Shown here: positions 26,493-37,191 of the stretch, in pieces | Position numbering within the stretch: position 1 is the stretch's first letter | How the letters are laid out: every line of letters starts with the position of its first letter | Assembly: GCA_026990385.1 (NCBI GenBank) | Contig: JALXDL010000054.1 | Location: 62,001 to 126,000, forward strand | Length of the DNA stretch: 64,000 bases | Origin: DRKI01 sp011051875 | Lineage (GTDB): Bacteria > Desulfobacterota > Desulfobulbia > Desulfobulbales > Desulfobulbaceae | Direction: 5' to 3' | Position numbers and translations under genes: made by a program | The notes under the pieces: model-generated | What the model saw: only the letters and a program-made list of their open reading frames with translations | Database searches by the model: none | Told to the model about the DNA's origin: nothing

Positions 26493-27497
26493 TCAGTTGA
26501 GGGGAGACCTGGAATAGACGTCCGTATCCGGTGTCACCACGCTGCCCTGCAGGTAGCGGTGATAGCCGGCGATCCCGATCATGGCCGCATTGTCGGTGCA
26601 GAAGACAGGACTGGGGGCGTAGAAGGCGATATCTTCCCGGCGGCATCGTTCCCCGAGGAGCCGGCGCAGCCTGGGATTGGCGGCCACGCCGCCGCCCAGG
26701 ACCAGGGCGGGACTGTTGGTCCGCCTGGCTGCCCGCACCGCCTTTTCCACCAGGACCTCGACCACCGCCTCCTGGAACGAGGCGCAGATATCGGCCACCG
26801 GCAGGGGCTGCCCCTGCTGGCGTAACCTGTTGACCTGGTTCACCACCGCGGTCTTGAGACCGCTGAAGCTGAAGTCCAGGCTCTCCTCGTCCAGCCAGGC
26901 CCTGGGAAAGGAGAAGGCCTCCGGGTCACCGTGGCGGGCCATGTCGCTCACCGCCGGGCCGCCGGGATAGCCCAACCCGAGCAGCTTGGCCACCTTGTCA
27001 AAGGCCTCGCCGGCCGCGTCGTCACGGGTGCGGCCGAGGACCTCGAAGGTGGTTTCGTCGGTCACGGCAAAGAGCGAGGTGTTGCCGCCGGAGACCACCA
27101 GCGCGGTGTAGGGAAAGCCGGGATATTCCTTTTCCAGCCGGATGGAGAGCAGGTGGCCGGCCATGTGGTCCACGTCCACGCAGGGAATATTCCTGACCAG
27201 GGCCAGGGTCTTGGCAAAGGTGAAGCCCACCAGCAGGGAGCCCACCAGGCCCGGACCCCGGGTGGCGGCGATGAGTTCGATGTCGGCAAGTTCGACCCCT
27301 GCCTCGGTCAGGGCCTGGGCAGTCACCGGCCAGATGGCCTCGATATGGCGGCGGGAGGCGAGTTCTGGCACAATGCCACCGAAACGGGCATGCACGTCGA
27401 ACTGGCTGCTGATGACACTGGAGAGCAGGACGCGGTCGTCTTCCAGGACCGCGGCCGCCGTGTCGTCGCAGGAACTTTCTATGGCGAGTATGAGCAT
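26493..27497 (-). CDS. tsaD: tRNA N6-threonylcarbamoyladenosine transferase
   Basis: TsaD transfers the threonylcarbamoyl group to A37 of ANN-decoding tRNAs, with TsaB and TsaE. The product, 334 residues from the chosen start, begins LILAIESSCDDTAAAV. It carries the metal-binding HMAGHLLS histidines near residue 110 and the ATP-contacting VVSGGNTSLF and LVLGGGVAANPRLR segments. I prefer the start at 27497 because it fits the family N-terminus; a start seven codons upstream is possible. It heads a tsaD-DUF2062-rsmA run. Confidence 0.95.
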   Translation of the reverse strand: MLILAIESSCDDTAAAVLEDDRVLLSSVISSQFDVHARFGGIVPELASRRHIEAIWPVTAQALTEAGVELADIELIAATRGPGLVGSLLVGFTFAKTLALVRNIPCVDVDHMAGHLLSIRLEKEYPGFPYTALVVSGGNTSLFAVTDETTFEVLGRTRDDAAGEAFDKVAKLLGLGYPGGPAVSDMARHGDPEAFSFPRAWLDEESLDFSFSGLKTAVVNQVNRLRQQGQPLPVADICASFQEAVVEVLVEKAVRAARRTNSPALVLGGGVAANPRLRRLLGERCRREDIAFYAPSPVFCTDNAAMIGIAGYHRYLQGSVVTPDTDVYSRSPLN

Positions 27498-27742
27498 CTG
27501 GCGCGGCCCGTGTTGCAATCAGGAAGGTTCAATGGTAACTAGTGTCTGTCCGGTGGCGGCCGGCACGCCGGGTATGCCGCGTTGTGTCGTTTTCTTCCGC
27601 CATGCAGCCGCACCGGATAGGTCCCCGGACAGGCAGCCACATGCCGTCAGCCGGTTTTCGGCAGATCCCGCCCGGCATGGGATGACAGGATACGGCCAAC
27701 GCAGGATATACATCAATTTTTTTGCAGGTCAACCGAAACTTC

Positions 27743-28792
27743 ATGAACACGCACAATGGCGGCCCCGGCACGGACGGCGAGGCACTGACAGATCTTTTCT
27801 CCCGCACCATCTCCTACCTGCGTCTGTCCCTGACCGACCGCTGCAACCTCAGGTGCATGTACTGCGTGACCGAGGAGGAGGAAAACGGCTGCCTGGGCAA
27901 GCTCGCCCACGATGAACTGCTCACCTACGAGGAGCTGCTGCGGGTGGTGCGGGTGGCGGTGGGGATGGGGATCTCCAAGCTGCGGCTGACCGGGGGCGAG
28001 CCCCTGGTGCGCAGGAACATCATGTCCTTTATCCGGCGGCTGGCCGACATCGGGTCCCTGGCCGACATCCGCATCACCACCAACGGCGTGCTGCTCGAGC
28101 GGTATGCCACCGGCCTGGTGGCGGCGGGGGTGACCAAGGTCAATATCAGCCTGGACAGCCTGCGGCGGGACCGGTTCGCGGATATAACCGGGGTCGACTG
28201 CTTTGACCGTGTCTGGCGGGGGATCGAGACGGCGCTGGCGGCAGGGTTCTCGCCGGTCAAGATCAACATGGTGGTGATGCGCGGCATCAACGACGATGAA
28301 CTGGAGGACTTTGCCGAACTCTCCCGGCGCATGCCCCTGCAGGTGCGTTTCATCGAGTTCATGCCCATGGGCAGTTCCAGCCGCTGGAACCGGGATACCT
28401 ACATGCCAACGGACGAGATCATGGAGCGCATCGGGCGGTTGGGGGAACTGGTGCCGCTGCAGCGGGGCAGGGCGGACGGGCCGGCCAGGGTCTTTCGCCT
28501 GGCCGGGGATACGGCGGGATCGCTGGGGTTCATCAGCCCCATCAGTCACCATTTCTGTGACCGGTGCAACCGGCTGCGGCTGACCTCGGAGGGAATGCTG
28601 CGCTCCTGTCTGCTCCACGACGAGGAGACCGACCTGCGCAGCGTTCTGCGCTCATCGGGCTGCACGGATGACAGGATCAGGGAAACCCTGCTTGCCGCCA
28701 TCCGCAACAAGCCGCGCGGCCACCAGATGGAAGAGCGTCTCCGGGAGCGCGGCGGCGACTGTCACGGCCGCATGTCGCGCATCGGCGGCTGA
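27743..28792 (+). CDS. moaA: GTP 3',8-cyclase MoaA
   Basis: MoaA is the radical SAM enzyme for the first step of molybdenum cofactor synthesis, converting GTP to the cyclic precursor. The product, about 349 residues, has the N-terminal cluster motif CNLRCMYC. A C-terminal second-cluster group follows (FCDRCNRLRLTSEG then LRSC), and the chain ends in the essential Gly-Gly dipeptide (SRIGG). The start at 27743 is the Met nearest the conserved region; one at 27722 is possible. It fits the presence of a molybdoenzyme at 40772. I saw no clear Moco riboswitch in the 220-bp leader. The gene converges on the small protein at 28809 with a 16-bp gap. Confidence 0.95.
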   Translation: MNTHNGGPGTDGEALTDLFSRTISYLRLSLTDRCNLRCMYCVTEEEENGCLGKLAHDELLTYEELLRVVRVAVGMGISKLRLTGGEPLVRRNIMSFIRRLADIGSLADIRITTNGVLLERYATGLVAAGVTKVNISLDSLRRDRFADITGVDCFDRVWRGIETALAAGFSPVKINMVVMRGINDDELEDFAELSRRMPLQVRFIEFMPMGSSSRWNRDTYMPTDEIMERIGRLGELVPLQRGRADGPARVFRLAGDTAGSLGFISPISHHFCDRCNRLRLTSEGMLRSCLLHDEETDLRSVLRSSGCTDDRIRETLLAAIRNKPRGHQMEERLRERGGDCHGRMSRIGG

Positions 28793-28808
28793 ACCAGGAC
28801 TGCACCGG

Positions 28809-29105
28809 TCAGGGCCGCCCGGGGGCTGCAGCCAGGCAGCGCAGGCCCGCGATCCTGCCGAGGTGGGCCGCATCGCGGCGGTCTACCGGCAGGACCATGC
28901 CCTGGGCCTGGAAACGGTAGACGCGGCCGGTCCGCGGCCCGCGCACGATGAGCATGGTGGGGCCGGTATACTCGACCGGGACCACCGGCCGTCCGGTTCC
29001 CGCTGCCGGCCGTCGTTCAGCGGGAAGGGGGCGGTGTTTCCGGCTCCCTGTCGTTCCGGCCGGGGCCTGGCGGTTCTCCCGCCATTTCTTGCCGCAGCAG
29101 CCCAT
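28809..29105 (-). CDS. Small CC-motif protein of unknown function
   Basis: The 98-residue product begins MGCCGKKWRENR, then a polar linker. A compact C-terminal half follows (VEYTGPTMLIVRGPRTG, then YRFQAQGMVLPVDRRD) that looks like a small beta-barrel or SH3-like unit. I do not know a family function. AGGGAG lies nine bases before the ATG, which supports this start even though it overlaps the upstream DUF1360 gene by 89 bp. It is the last gene of a three-gene minus-strand run. Confidence 0.65.
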   Translation of the reverse strand: MGCCGKKWRENRQAPAGTTGSRKHRPLPAERRPAAGTGRPVVPVEYTGPTMLIVRGPRTGRVYRFQAQGMVLPVDRRDAAHLGRIAGLRCLAAAPGRP

Positions 29106-29442
29106 GGTTTTCTTCTCCCTCCTGATGAGGTTCTTCGTAATAGAACGGTTCGATATCCAGCTCTTCCGGGTGGGTCAGCCGCTGGAGCAGGATCGCCCCT
29201 GCCGACAGGGCCGGCCACAGGAGCAGCCGTTCCGGCCAGGTTTTTCCCACCAGCAGGGCCGGCGCCAGGGCCACCCAGAGGCTCAGGCAGTAGAAACAGT
29301 CCGGCAGCCTGCCCCATATCCCTTCGCCGGCCCGTTGCCGGAGACGGACCAGGATATCCCATGGTCCGTCCTCGGCCTGGAGCAGGTGGGTGATCCGCCA
29401 GGTGGCCAGGATGGCCATGGTTGCCATGAAGAACCGTTCCAC
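29017..29442 (-). CDS. DUF1360 membrane protein
   Basis: The 141-residue product has two membrane helices (about residues 2-18 and 50-85) around the conserved RLPDCFYCLSLWVAL segment with its paired cysteines, typical of DUF1360. The C-terminal 50 residues are polar and Pro/Glu-rich, and overlap the next gene. The GTG start sits 6 bp after the stop of the 784-residue gene; an ATG five codons in is an alternative. DUF1360 proteins are annotated in sporulation-related contexts in some Firmicutes; their function here is unknown. Confidence 0.75.
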   Translation of the reverse strand: MERFFMATMAILATWRITHLLQAEDGPWDILVRLRQRAGEGIWGRLPDCFYCLSLWVALAPALLVGKTWPERLLLWPALSAGAILLQRLTHPEELDIEPFYYEEPHQEGEENHGLLRQEMAGEPPGPGRNDREPETPPPSR

Positions 29443-29448
29443 CCGCTG

Positions 29449-31803
29449 TCACTCGTCCTGGCTGGTGTTCCGGTCCCCCTCCGGAGGACAGATCTCGGTG
29501 CAGGACGGGTTGTTCGGCGAGCCGATCAGGTCCTCGCGGATAACCGTGAAGCTGAACTCGCAGAGGTTGTTATGAAAATACCTGGACGAGGTGCAGCCGT
29601 TGGTGGTCCGTTTCCATACCCAGAGGCGCAGGAGATAGGCGCAGCAGGTCGGGAATACGCTGTCCGAGACCGTCACGCTCACCTTGAAGTTGCCGCCATA
29701 CCAGAACGGCCGGGCCCGCTCGTCGTCGGTCGGTGGCAGACCGGCGCGATAGGTGGCCTGGCTGCCGAGAAAGGTGTGGGCATAGGAGGGACCGACCAGG
29801 GGATCGGGATCACCGGCCAGGGTCCCTGTTGCCAGGATGTTGAACACCTTGCTCTCCGCCCAGTGGGCGGTCAGGGAATATTCTTCCAGGTGTCCGTCTG
29901 AATCACTGGCCTTGAAGTGGATGGTGATGGTGTCACCGGCCCTGACCCGGGCGATGCCGCAAGCATCGATACACCGCTCCCTCTGCCGGTTCAGGGGCAG
30001 GTCGGGATCCTCGTTGATCACCACTGCACAGATATCGGGAAAATCACAGTCCGGCTCACTGGTCGTGATGTGGACGGTGCCGCTTGTCCTTGACCAGGAG
30101 CGGTTGTCAAGGCGCAGGACCAGGCCGGCATGCAGGGCCGGGTCGGGCTGACCCTCCTCGGCTGGGCAGAGGGCCATGATCTGCTGGTCGACCAGCTTGT
30201 CGTTTTCCTCGTCGTAGCGGTAGCCGACCAGGCGCAGCTCGTACAGGCCGTCCTGCAAGCCCGGCATGGGGCTGCCATGGCCGGCCTTGTCATCGGCCGT
30301 CTTCCAGTTGATCAGCATGTCGGCGTTGGAGGGATCGACAAAGGGGACCACCTCGGGATGTTCCATGCGAAAGCGGTGGATGGTCTTGAGGACCGTCTCC
30401 CCGGCAACCGGAACGGGCTTCACCGTCTCGGTCTTGAACAGGGGCCAGGGCGGTCCGATGTAGTGGCGCCGGATAAAGGCGGCCATTTCGTCTGCCGGCA
30501 TATCCTGCCAGCCGGTCGGGTGCGGGGCGATGCGCCTGCGCTGCGGCTTGTAGTAGTCGATCTCGCTGGCATCGCCGAACACGCCGCGGATGCCGATGGT
30601 GCCGCCAAAGGGCCGGTCATCGCTGCCGGGATTGCCGTAACCGGCCAGGGGATCACTGATGTCCTGCTCGATCTTCTCGATGGGGTAGGCCGTGGTGCAG
30701 CCCAGGCCGTAGACGGCCAGGCAGTCTTCGTCCGGCGGGTCATCACAGCAGAAGGGACTGCAGCAGGCATCCTCGTTGGCCACCAGGACGATATCCTCCA
30801 GGCCGTCCCCCACGTTCCAGCGGATATTGCCGGTGTCCTCGCTGTAGATCACGGTCTCGCCCTCGCCACAGTCCTGGGTCACCTTGAAGAGGATATCGGG
30901 GCTGCAGTCAAAGAATGGGTACCAGGGCCAGATGCGCATCTTCTCCAGGTCCGCCGCGGCCGGCAGGATTTTTTTCAATTGTTCCCCAACAGTGACAAAT
31001 CCGCTCTGGCCCGGTTGCTGCTCCGGCATCGCCGTGACAAAGGAAACGGTTCCGGGCGCGGACTGGTCCACCATCTTTTCGAAAATGGTGAAGTCAGGCA
31101 CCGGATCGGGTCTGGGGATGGGAATGGGGATCACCGCCTGCTCGGCCAGCTCGCGGATGCGGTCGGCGACCAGGGGGTCGACCTGCCACCTGCGGAGCAG
31201 CCAGGGCCGCCACCACCAGCAGCACCAGGTGAAGCTGATCTCGAAATTGCCGTTCAGGTCAGTGTAGTCGGAGCCGACCTCGTCCCGGCGGTACCACCAC
31301 CAGAATCGGTCTACGTCAAAGGCCGTGACCCGCGCCCCCTGTACCGGGGCGTCGCAGACCACGTACTGCTGTTCGATGCGATCCCAGACCCGGCGCCGGC
31401 AGACCACACGGCCCCGGAGGATGATCTTGCGGCAGTTCCGCAGCCAGTTCCGGTAGAGTCGGTCGCTCACCTCCAGGACCGCGTTCTTGAAATTGCCGTC
31501 CTCGAAGGCGCTGGCCGGGATCCGTACCTGCTGGACTGTGGTCGAACGAAGCGCCTCGTCATCAACGTCCGGTCCGGCGAGCAGCCGCACGCCTTTCGGC
31601 CTTTTGCCGCCGGCGGCAAAGCGCAGCATGAACTTGGTTTTTGTCTGGCCGGCCTTGAGACGTACCACCGTGGAGGCCAGAATCCGGCAGTCGCGGGCGA
31701 CGGCTATCTTGACAAGGGTATCCTCGCTGGCCTTGAATTCTCCTGTCAGCACCAGCTGGCCACTGATACTCTGATGTTTTTTCGGTAACTTTCTTTCGGC
31801 CAT
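29449..31803 (-). CDS. Large Trp/Cys-rich protein of unknown function
   Basis: The 784-residue product has no signal peptide or membrane helix that I can see, so it is probably cytoplasmic or exported by an unusual route. An N-terminal beta-rich region (about 1-100) precedes a carboxypeptidase-regulatory-like stretch (near 150-200: GARVTAFDVDRFWWWYRRDE, DLNGNFEISFTW). A remarkable WCCWWWRPWLLRRW patch then follows. Further on are CCSPFCCDDPP, an acidic region with IRGVFGDASEIDYY, and Ig-like sections (GDTITIHFKASDSDG). GGAGG sits well before the ATG. I recognise no named family. It leads a run with the DUF1360 protein and the small CC-motif protein, 6 bp and overlapping, so the three probably act together. 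Confidence 0.8.
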   Translation of the reverse strand: MAERKLPKKHQSISGQLVLTGEFKASEDTLVKIAVARDCRILASTVVRLKAGQTKTKFMLRFAAGGKRPKGVRLLAGPDVDDEALRSTTVQQVRIPASAFEDGNFKNAVLEVSDRLYRNWLRNCRKIILRGRVVCRRRVWDRIEQQYVVCDAPVQGARVTAFDVDRFWWWYRRDEVGSDYTDLNGNFEISFTWCCWWWRPWLLRRWQVDPLVADRIRELAEQAVIPIPIPRPDPVPDFTIFEKMVDQSAPGTVSFVTAMPEQQPGQSGFVTVGEQLKKILPAAADLEKMRIWPWYPFFDCSPDILFKVTQDCGEGETVIYSEDTGNIRWNVGDGLEDIVLVANEDACCSPFCCDDPPDEDCLAVYGLGCTTAYPIEKIEQDISDPLAGYGNPGSDDRPFGGTIGIRGVFGDASEIDYYKPQRRRIAPHPTGWQDMPADEMAAFIRRHYIGPPWPLFKTETVKPVPVAGETVLKTIHRFRMEHPEVVPFVDPSNADMLINWKTADDKAGHGSPMPGLQDGLYELRLVGYRYDEENDKLVDQQIMALCPAEEGQPDPALHAGLVLRLDNRSWSRTSGTVHITTSEPDCDFPDICAVVINEDPDLPLNRQRERCIDACGIARVRAGDTITIHFKASDSDGHLEEYSLTAHWAESKVFNILATGTLAGDPDPLVGPSYAHTFLGSQATYRAGLPPTDDERARPFWYGGNFKVSVTVSDSVFPTCCAYLLRLWVWKRTTNGCTSSRYFHNNLCEFSFTVIREDLIGSPNNPSCTEICPPEGDRNTSQDE

Positions 31804-32520
31804 GGCAGTGTCCTCCGGATCAGGTTAAGAAAGCAAGATCGGTACGGAAGAGTCTTTTCCTGGTTCAGGAAGATAGCGCGGCCAGGGTAACGAAACGGTA
31901 ACAGTTGGAAAAAAAAGAGAGACCTGAATTGAGCGATTTCCATTTTGCCCGCAGGACGCGGGACTTGAGGCCGTTCATTGCAGGGAACTGATCACTGGCT
32001 CAATCTGCCCCGTATCTGTGCAGGTACGCGGAAGACCCCGGACGGGTCGGCGTGACCGTGCAGAGACGGCGTGCCTGTGCCGACCTACCATTGCGGTATG
32101 CCTGCATGGAACATCACCTGGTGAAGCAGGTCAGGGCACAATGGAAAGCCTGGAAGGTCCCCCTTGCGACACTGAAAAAAGGAAACCATTTGTAATCATA
32201 TATCTTTTTTCGCCTGCAGGTGGGTGCAACGCCCGATCCGGGAGAGATCCAGCGTTCCGGACAGGGAGGCGGGAGGGGGAAAAACGTTTTGACAGTGGCA
32301 TCGGCGGCAGGATCGGGGTATCTTTCAGGATCATCGACGCAGTCCCCGGAAAGCATGCCCCGGCCATGACCGCGGGAGCGGGTCAGGCCTGTCCGTGAAG
32401 ACTGCCCGGCCGTGTCATCGCAGGCAGGTGTCCCGGGCGCTCCATGCTGTGAGCACCGCCCGTGTCACCACGGACGGCTCTTTTCGGATCACCGCCATCT
32501 GATCATAACGGAGGAACCCT
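31804..32520. other. Long intergenic region with modular repeats
   Basis: The 717-bp divergent spacer lies between the 784-residue gene and pckA. It contains a composite repeat: a left module (31923-31967), a middle module (32020-32085) and a right module (32099-32131), described separately. The tract CGTTACCGTTTCGTTACC on the minus strand near 31,885-31,905 is a short direct repeat close to the start of the large gene. No credible gene is seen. Confidence 0.55.
31923..32131 (+). repeat. Composite intergenic repeat (families B and C)
   Basis: The left module is TGAATTGAGCGATTTCC then ATTTTGCCCGCAGGACGCGGG, and the right module is TGCCTGCATGGAACATCACC then TGGTGAAGCAGGT. Both recur at 39161-39251, where they are only about 10 bases apart. 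Here about 130 bases, including the family C block (GCAGGTACGC and TGACCGTGCAGAGACGGCG), lie between them. The left module alone recurs at 48532-48553. Confidence 0.6.
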
Positions 32521-34131
<1,611 letters not shown>

Positions 34132-34176
34132 CCGCCGGGTCGGCCAGGGGAATCTGCGGCACAGGATCGCCGGGGG

Positions 34177-35073
34177 TCAGGTCCGGTCGTCGTGATCCCG
34201 GCTGTCGCAGGGTTCGGATTCGAGTTCCAGGGTCGAATGGGTGATGTTGAAGCGTTGCGCCAGCCGTTTTTTGAGCGCGGTCTTGATCTGTTCGGCCCGG
34301 TGGAAGTCCCTGACCGCCACGTGGGCCTCGAGAGCGTTGTTCTGCTCGTCGAGCTGCCAGATATGCACGTGGTGGACCCCGACCACCCCCTCCACCTCCT
34401 CCATGGCGGCGATCACCCCGGAGACCGGGATGTCGTCGGGCGTTGACTGCATCAGGATCCGGATCGTCTGCGGCAGGAGACCGGCCGCCTGGTGGAGGAC
34501 ATAGCCGGCGATGAGCAGGGTGACCAGGGTATCGGTCCAGTACCAGCGGAAGAGGAGGATCAGCGAGCCGGCAAGGATGACGCCGGCCGACGCCAGGGCG
34601 TCGGAGACGTTGTGGAGAAAGGCGGCCCGGATGTTGATGCTGCTGGCCGACATCTTCCAGGTCAGCAGGGCGGTGAACACGTCGACGACCAGGGCGACGG
34701 CGGCAACGAGCACCACGGTCCAGCCCTCGATGACCTGGGGCGCGAAGAACCGCTGGACCGCCTCCGCCAGCAGGTAGAGACCGACCAGGACCAGGGTGAC
34801 CAGGTTGATCAGGGCGGCGATGATCTCGGCCCGGCGGTAGCCGAAGGTCCTGCGTGCATCCGCCGGCCTGCGGCCGATTCTTCTCGCCACCCAGGCGATG
34901 AGAAGGGCCCCGGCGTCGCTGAAGTTGTGGAGGGCATCGGCGATGAGGGACAGGCTGCCGGAGAAGATGCCGCCGGCCACCTGCGCCACGGTGAGCAGGA
35001 CATTGATGCCGATGGCCAGGCCCAGCCACCGGTCATCGCGGATGGCATGATCATGGGAGTGTTGGTGCGCCAT
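34177..35073 (-). CDS. Cation diffusion facilitator, zinc-type
   Basis: The 298-residue CDF exporter begins with a His-rich cytoplasmic leader (MAHQHSHDH). It has six membrane helices. The metal site shows as HNFSDAGALL in helix 2 and HNVSDALAS in helix 5, the two HxxxD motifs of zinc transporters of the CzcD/ZitB type. A cytoplasmic C-terminal domain follows, with HHVHIWQLDEQN. It should export zinc or a similar divalent ion in exchange for protons. It lies 106 bp downstream of a chemoreceptor with a zinc-type CZB domain on the same strand. Confidence 0.9.
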   Translation of the reverse strand: MAHQHSHDHAIRDDRWLGLAIGINVLLTVAQVAGGIFSGSLSLIADALHNFSDAGALLIAWVARRIGRRPADARRTFGYRRAEIIAALINLVTLVLVGLYLLAEAVQRFFAPQVIEGWTVVLVAAVALVVDVFTALLTWKMSASSINIRAAFLHNVSDALASAGVILAGSLILLFRWYWTDTLVTLLIAGYVLHQAAGLLPQTIRILMQSTPDDIPVSGVIAAMEEVEGVVGVHHVHIWQLDEQNNALEAHVAVRDFHRAEQIKTALKKRLAQRFNITHSTLELESEPCDSRDHDDRT

Positions 35074-35179
35074 GCTCCCACTCTAGCCGGGTCGGGAGCC
35101 GAAGACAAGCGAATTGCCGGTTCGGTTGCGGCCCGTCACCTCAAACCCGGAGCCGGCTGCACGCTTGCAACCCGGGTGG

Positions 35180-36679
35180 TCAGTCCGCCTGCTGATACTG
35201 TTCCTCGATCATGTCGGCCACCAGTTGCATGACCTGGTCGCTGGCCAACTCCGAGGCCTCGATGTGGCGCAGGATCTCGTCGCGGAGCCGCTCGTTGTTC
35301 TCCCAGTCGCCCGCCGCCGCCTTCAGGGCGGCCTGCACCTCGGCATGGACCCGTTGGTGCGGATCGTGTAACTCCGCATAGGCGCGGGTGGCGCTGAAGT
35401 GCTCCCTGCCGTAACCCGAGTGGTACCACTTGCCCAGGCGGCACTGGGTGTCGGTGACCAGGACGGCCTCGGCCTCGGGCCCCTCGCCGTTCCTGCCCAG
35501 GGCGATGTAGCCGTTCTGCTTGAAGATGATATGATCAACCTTGACCAGGGAGCCGAAGGCGCGATCCTTGGTGTAGGAGATCCGGTCTATGGTGGTCCGG
35601 GCCGAATCGGCAAAGGCGGAAAAACTGCCCCGGAAATCGGCGACCATCTCCGCGATGTTCGATGTCAATTCACGGGTGCTCTCCGCCTCCCCGGTCATGG
35701 CGGTGACCTGGTTGCGGAACCGGCCCAGCATGTCGCCGATCCGGCTCGTGGCCTCCTTGGTCCGTTCGGCCAGACCCCGCACCTCGCTGGCCACCACGGC
35801 AAAACCGCGGCCGTGTTCCCCGGCCCGGGCCGCCTCGATGGTGGCGTTGAGCGCCAGCAGGTTGGTCTGATCGGCGATCTCGGAGATGATGTCCAGGGCC
35901 GCGGTAATGGTCTTTGACTCACGTTCCAGCTCACCGATGGAACCACTCACGTTGTCCACCCTGGAGGAGATATCTGTGAGCGAGGATGAGATATGCTCCA
36001 CCTCCCGGTGGGAGTTTTCCGCTGCCTTCCGGTTGTCCTCGGCAATCTGCTGAACGATGTCCATCTCCTCGCTGATCCGCACGAAGTCGGACTGGGTGGC
36101 CTTGAGGTTGGTCAGGAGGTTGGTGGTGTTGAGTTCATGGAGGCGGGAGAAGAGTTCGTTCCTGGACAGGTAGCCGTAGTTGTCTTCGATGATCTGGATC
36201 ACCTTGTTGGCCTCTTCCAGGGAGGCCCCGAACCGGCCCGGCATGGCCCGGGTGAAGGCGCGGCGGTGGAACCTGCCCGAGGCGGCGCTGGAAAAGCAGT
36301 GGTTGAGTTCGTTGAGCTGGCATTCGATCCTGTCCAGCAGGTCATTGAGTTCCCAGGCCAGCTTGCCCAGTTCCCCCAGGCGGCGGGTATCGGTTATCCG
36401 GTGGTGCAGCTCGCCCTGGCAGCATTTTTTCAGTACCGAGGTCACCTCCTCCAGCAGGGTGAAGGGACGCCTTGATTCCTGCCAGGCGAACCGGGCAAAG
36501 GCTCCGGCGATGACGGGAAAGAGGAGCAGGCTCCAGTGAAACTGGTGGAGGACAAAGGTCGTGGCCACGACCAGGAGGATGAAGAAGGGGAAGGTCCAGC
36601 AGGCGATGAGCAACTGGGTATCGAAAAAGGGAGTCCTGCTGCTGATGCCGCTGCGGAGTTGCCTGGTCTGTTCGCTCAT
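35180..36679 (-). CDS. Methyl-accepting chemotaxis protein with CZB domain
   Basis: The 499-residue product has two membrane helices close together (about residues 27-65). The signalling domain comes next, with the hairpin tip EHGRGFAVVASEVRGLAERT near residue 285. It ends in a chemoreceptor zinc-binding (CZB) domain (about 370-480) with its histidines and cysteine in VDHIIFKQ, CRLGKWYHSG and HQRVH. There is no periplasmic sensor domain, so input must come from the cytoplasm, the CZB site, or a partner. Its start overlaps the stop of an upstream PAS gene by 4 bp (ATGA), which suggests the PAS protein is the sensor, as in the CetA/CetB energy-taxis pair. Confidence 0.85.
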   Translation of the reverse strand: MSEQTRQLRSGISSRTPFFDTQLLIACWTFPFFILLVVATTFVLHQFHWSLLLFPVIAGAFARFAWQESRRPFTLLEEVTSVLKKCCQGELHHRITDTRRLGELGKLAWELNDLLDRIECQLNELNHCFSSAASGRFHRRAFTRAMPGRFGASLEEANKVIQIIEDNYGYLSRNELFSRLHELNTTNLLTNLKATQSDFVRISEEMDIVQQIAEDNRKAAENSHREVEHISSSLTDISSRVDNVSGSIGELERESKTITAALDIISEIADQTNLLALNATIEAARAGEHGRGFAVVASEVRGLAERTKEATSRIGDMLGRFRNQVTAMTGEAESTRELTSNIAEMVADFRGSFSAFADSARTTIDRISYTKDRAFGSLVKVDHIIFKQNGYIALGRNGEGPEAEAVLVTDTQCRLGKWYHSGYGREHFSATRAYAELHDPHQRVHAEVQAALKAAAGDWENNERLRDEILRHIEASELASDQVMQLVADMIEEQYQQAD

Positions 36680-37191
36680 ATCGTCTCTCCCTGCTGCAGC
36701 ATGATGATGAACGGCTCGTACTCGGTATTCTGCTCTGCCAGGTGTTGCCTGAGCCAGCGGAGGGAGGCGGCCGGCGCCTCAGCCCTGCCGGAACGGCGTT
36801 CAACGGCCAGCATCTGGTCGTAGATCCGGCTGATCGGCCCGATTGCCTCGCTGCGGGCCCGGCGCTGGACGGCAAAATAGCCGCGGCGCCTTCCGTTCGG
36901 GTCACAGTCCGGGGTGACCACGATGAAGCACCAGTAGGAGTCGTCGCTGCTGGTCCGGTTCCTGATGAAACCGTAGTATTCGTTTCCCTGTTCGATGGTC
37001 TCCCACATGAGCCTGAAGACGCCTCGCGGCATGCCGGGATGCCGGACCACACTGTGCGGCCGGCCCAGAACATCGGCGGCACTGTAGCCGGTGATCCTCA
37101 TGAAGACCCGGTTGCAGTAGGTTATGGTGCCCTGCAGGTCTGTCCTGCTGACAATCAGCTCGTCTTCGGCAAGCTGGAGCTCGTTGGCCAT
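36676..37191 (-). CDS. PAS-domain sensor protein, Aer/CetB-like
   Basis: The 171-residue product is a single Aer-type PAS domain: DLQGTITYCNRVFMRITGYS near residue 18, VVRHPGMPRGVF near 47 and YYGFIRNRTSSDDSYW near 72. A short helical tail follows. In Aer, this kind of PAS binds FAD and reports redox state; FAD binding here is likely but not proven. It has no membrane helix. The gene is translationally coupled to the chemoreceptor downstream. Together they could work as a two-protein energy or redox taxis receptor. Confidence 0.85.
   Translation of the reverse strand: MANELQLAEDELIVSRTDLQGTITYCNRVFMRITGYSAADVLGRPHSVVRHPGMPRGVFRLMWETIEQGNEYYGFIRNRTSSDDSYWCFIVVTPDCDPNGRRRGYFAVQRRARSEAIGPISRIYDQMLAVERRSGRAEAPAASLRWLRQHLAEQNTEYEPFIIMLQQGETI

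Noticed and set aside
27519..27742. Moco riboswitch before moaA
   Set aside because: I looked for the paired GC-rich helices and conserved words of the Moco motif and could not place them in order.
30130..31788. Plus-strand 552-codon frame opposite the 784-aa protein
   Set aside because: It has shadow-type composition (Gly, Asp, Val, His) and no ribosome site. The minus-strand gene has a good ribosome site and tight coupling to its neighbours.
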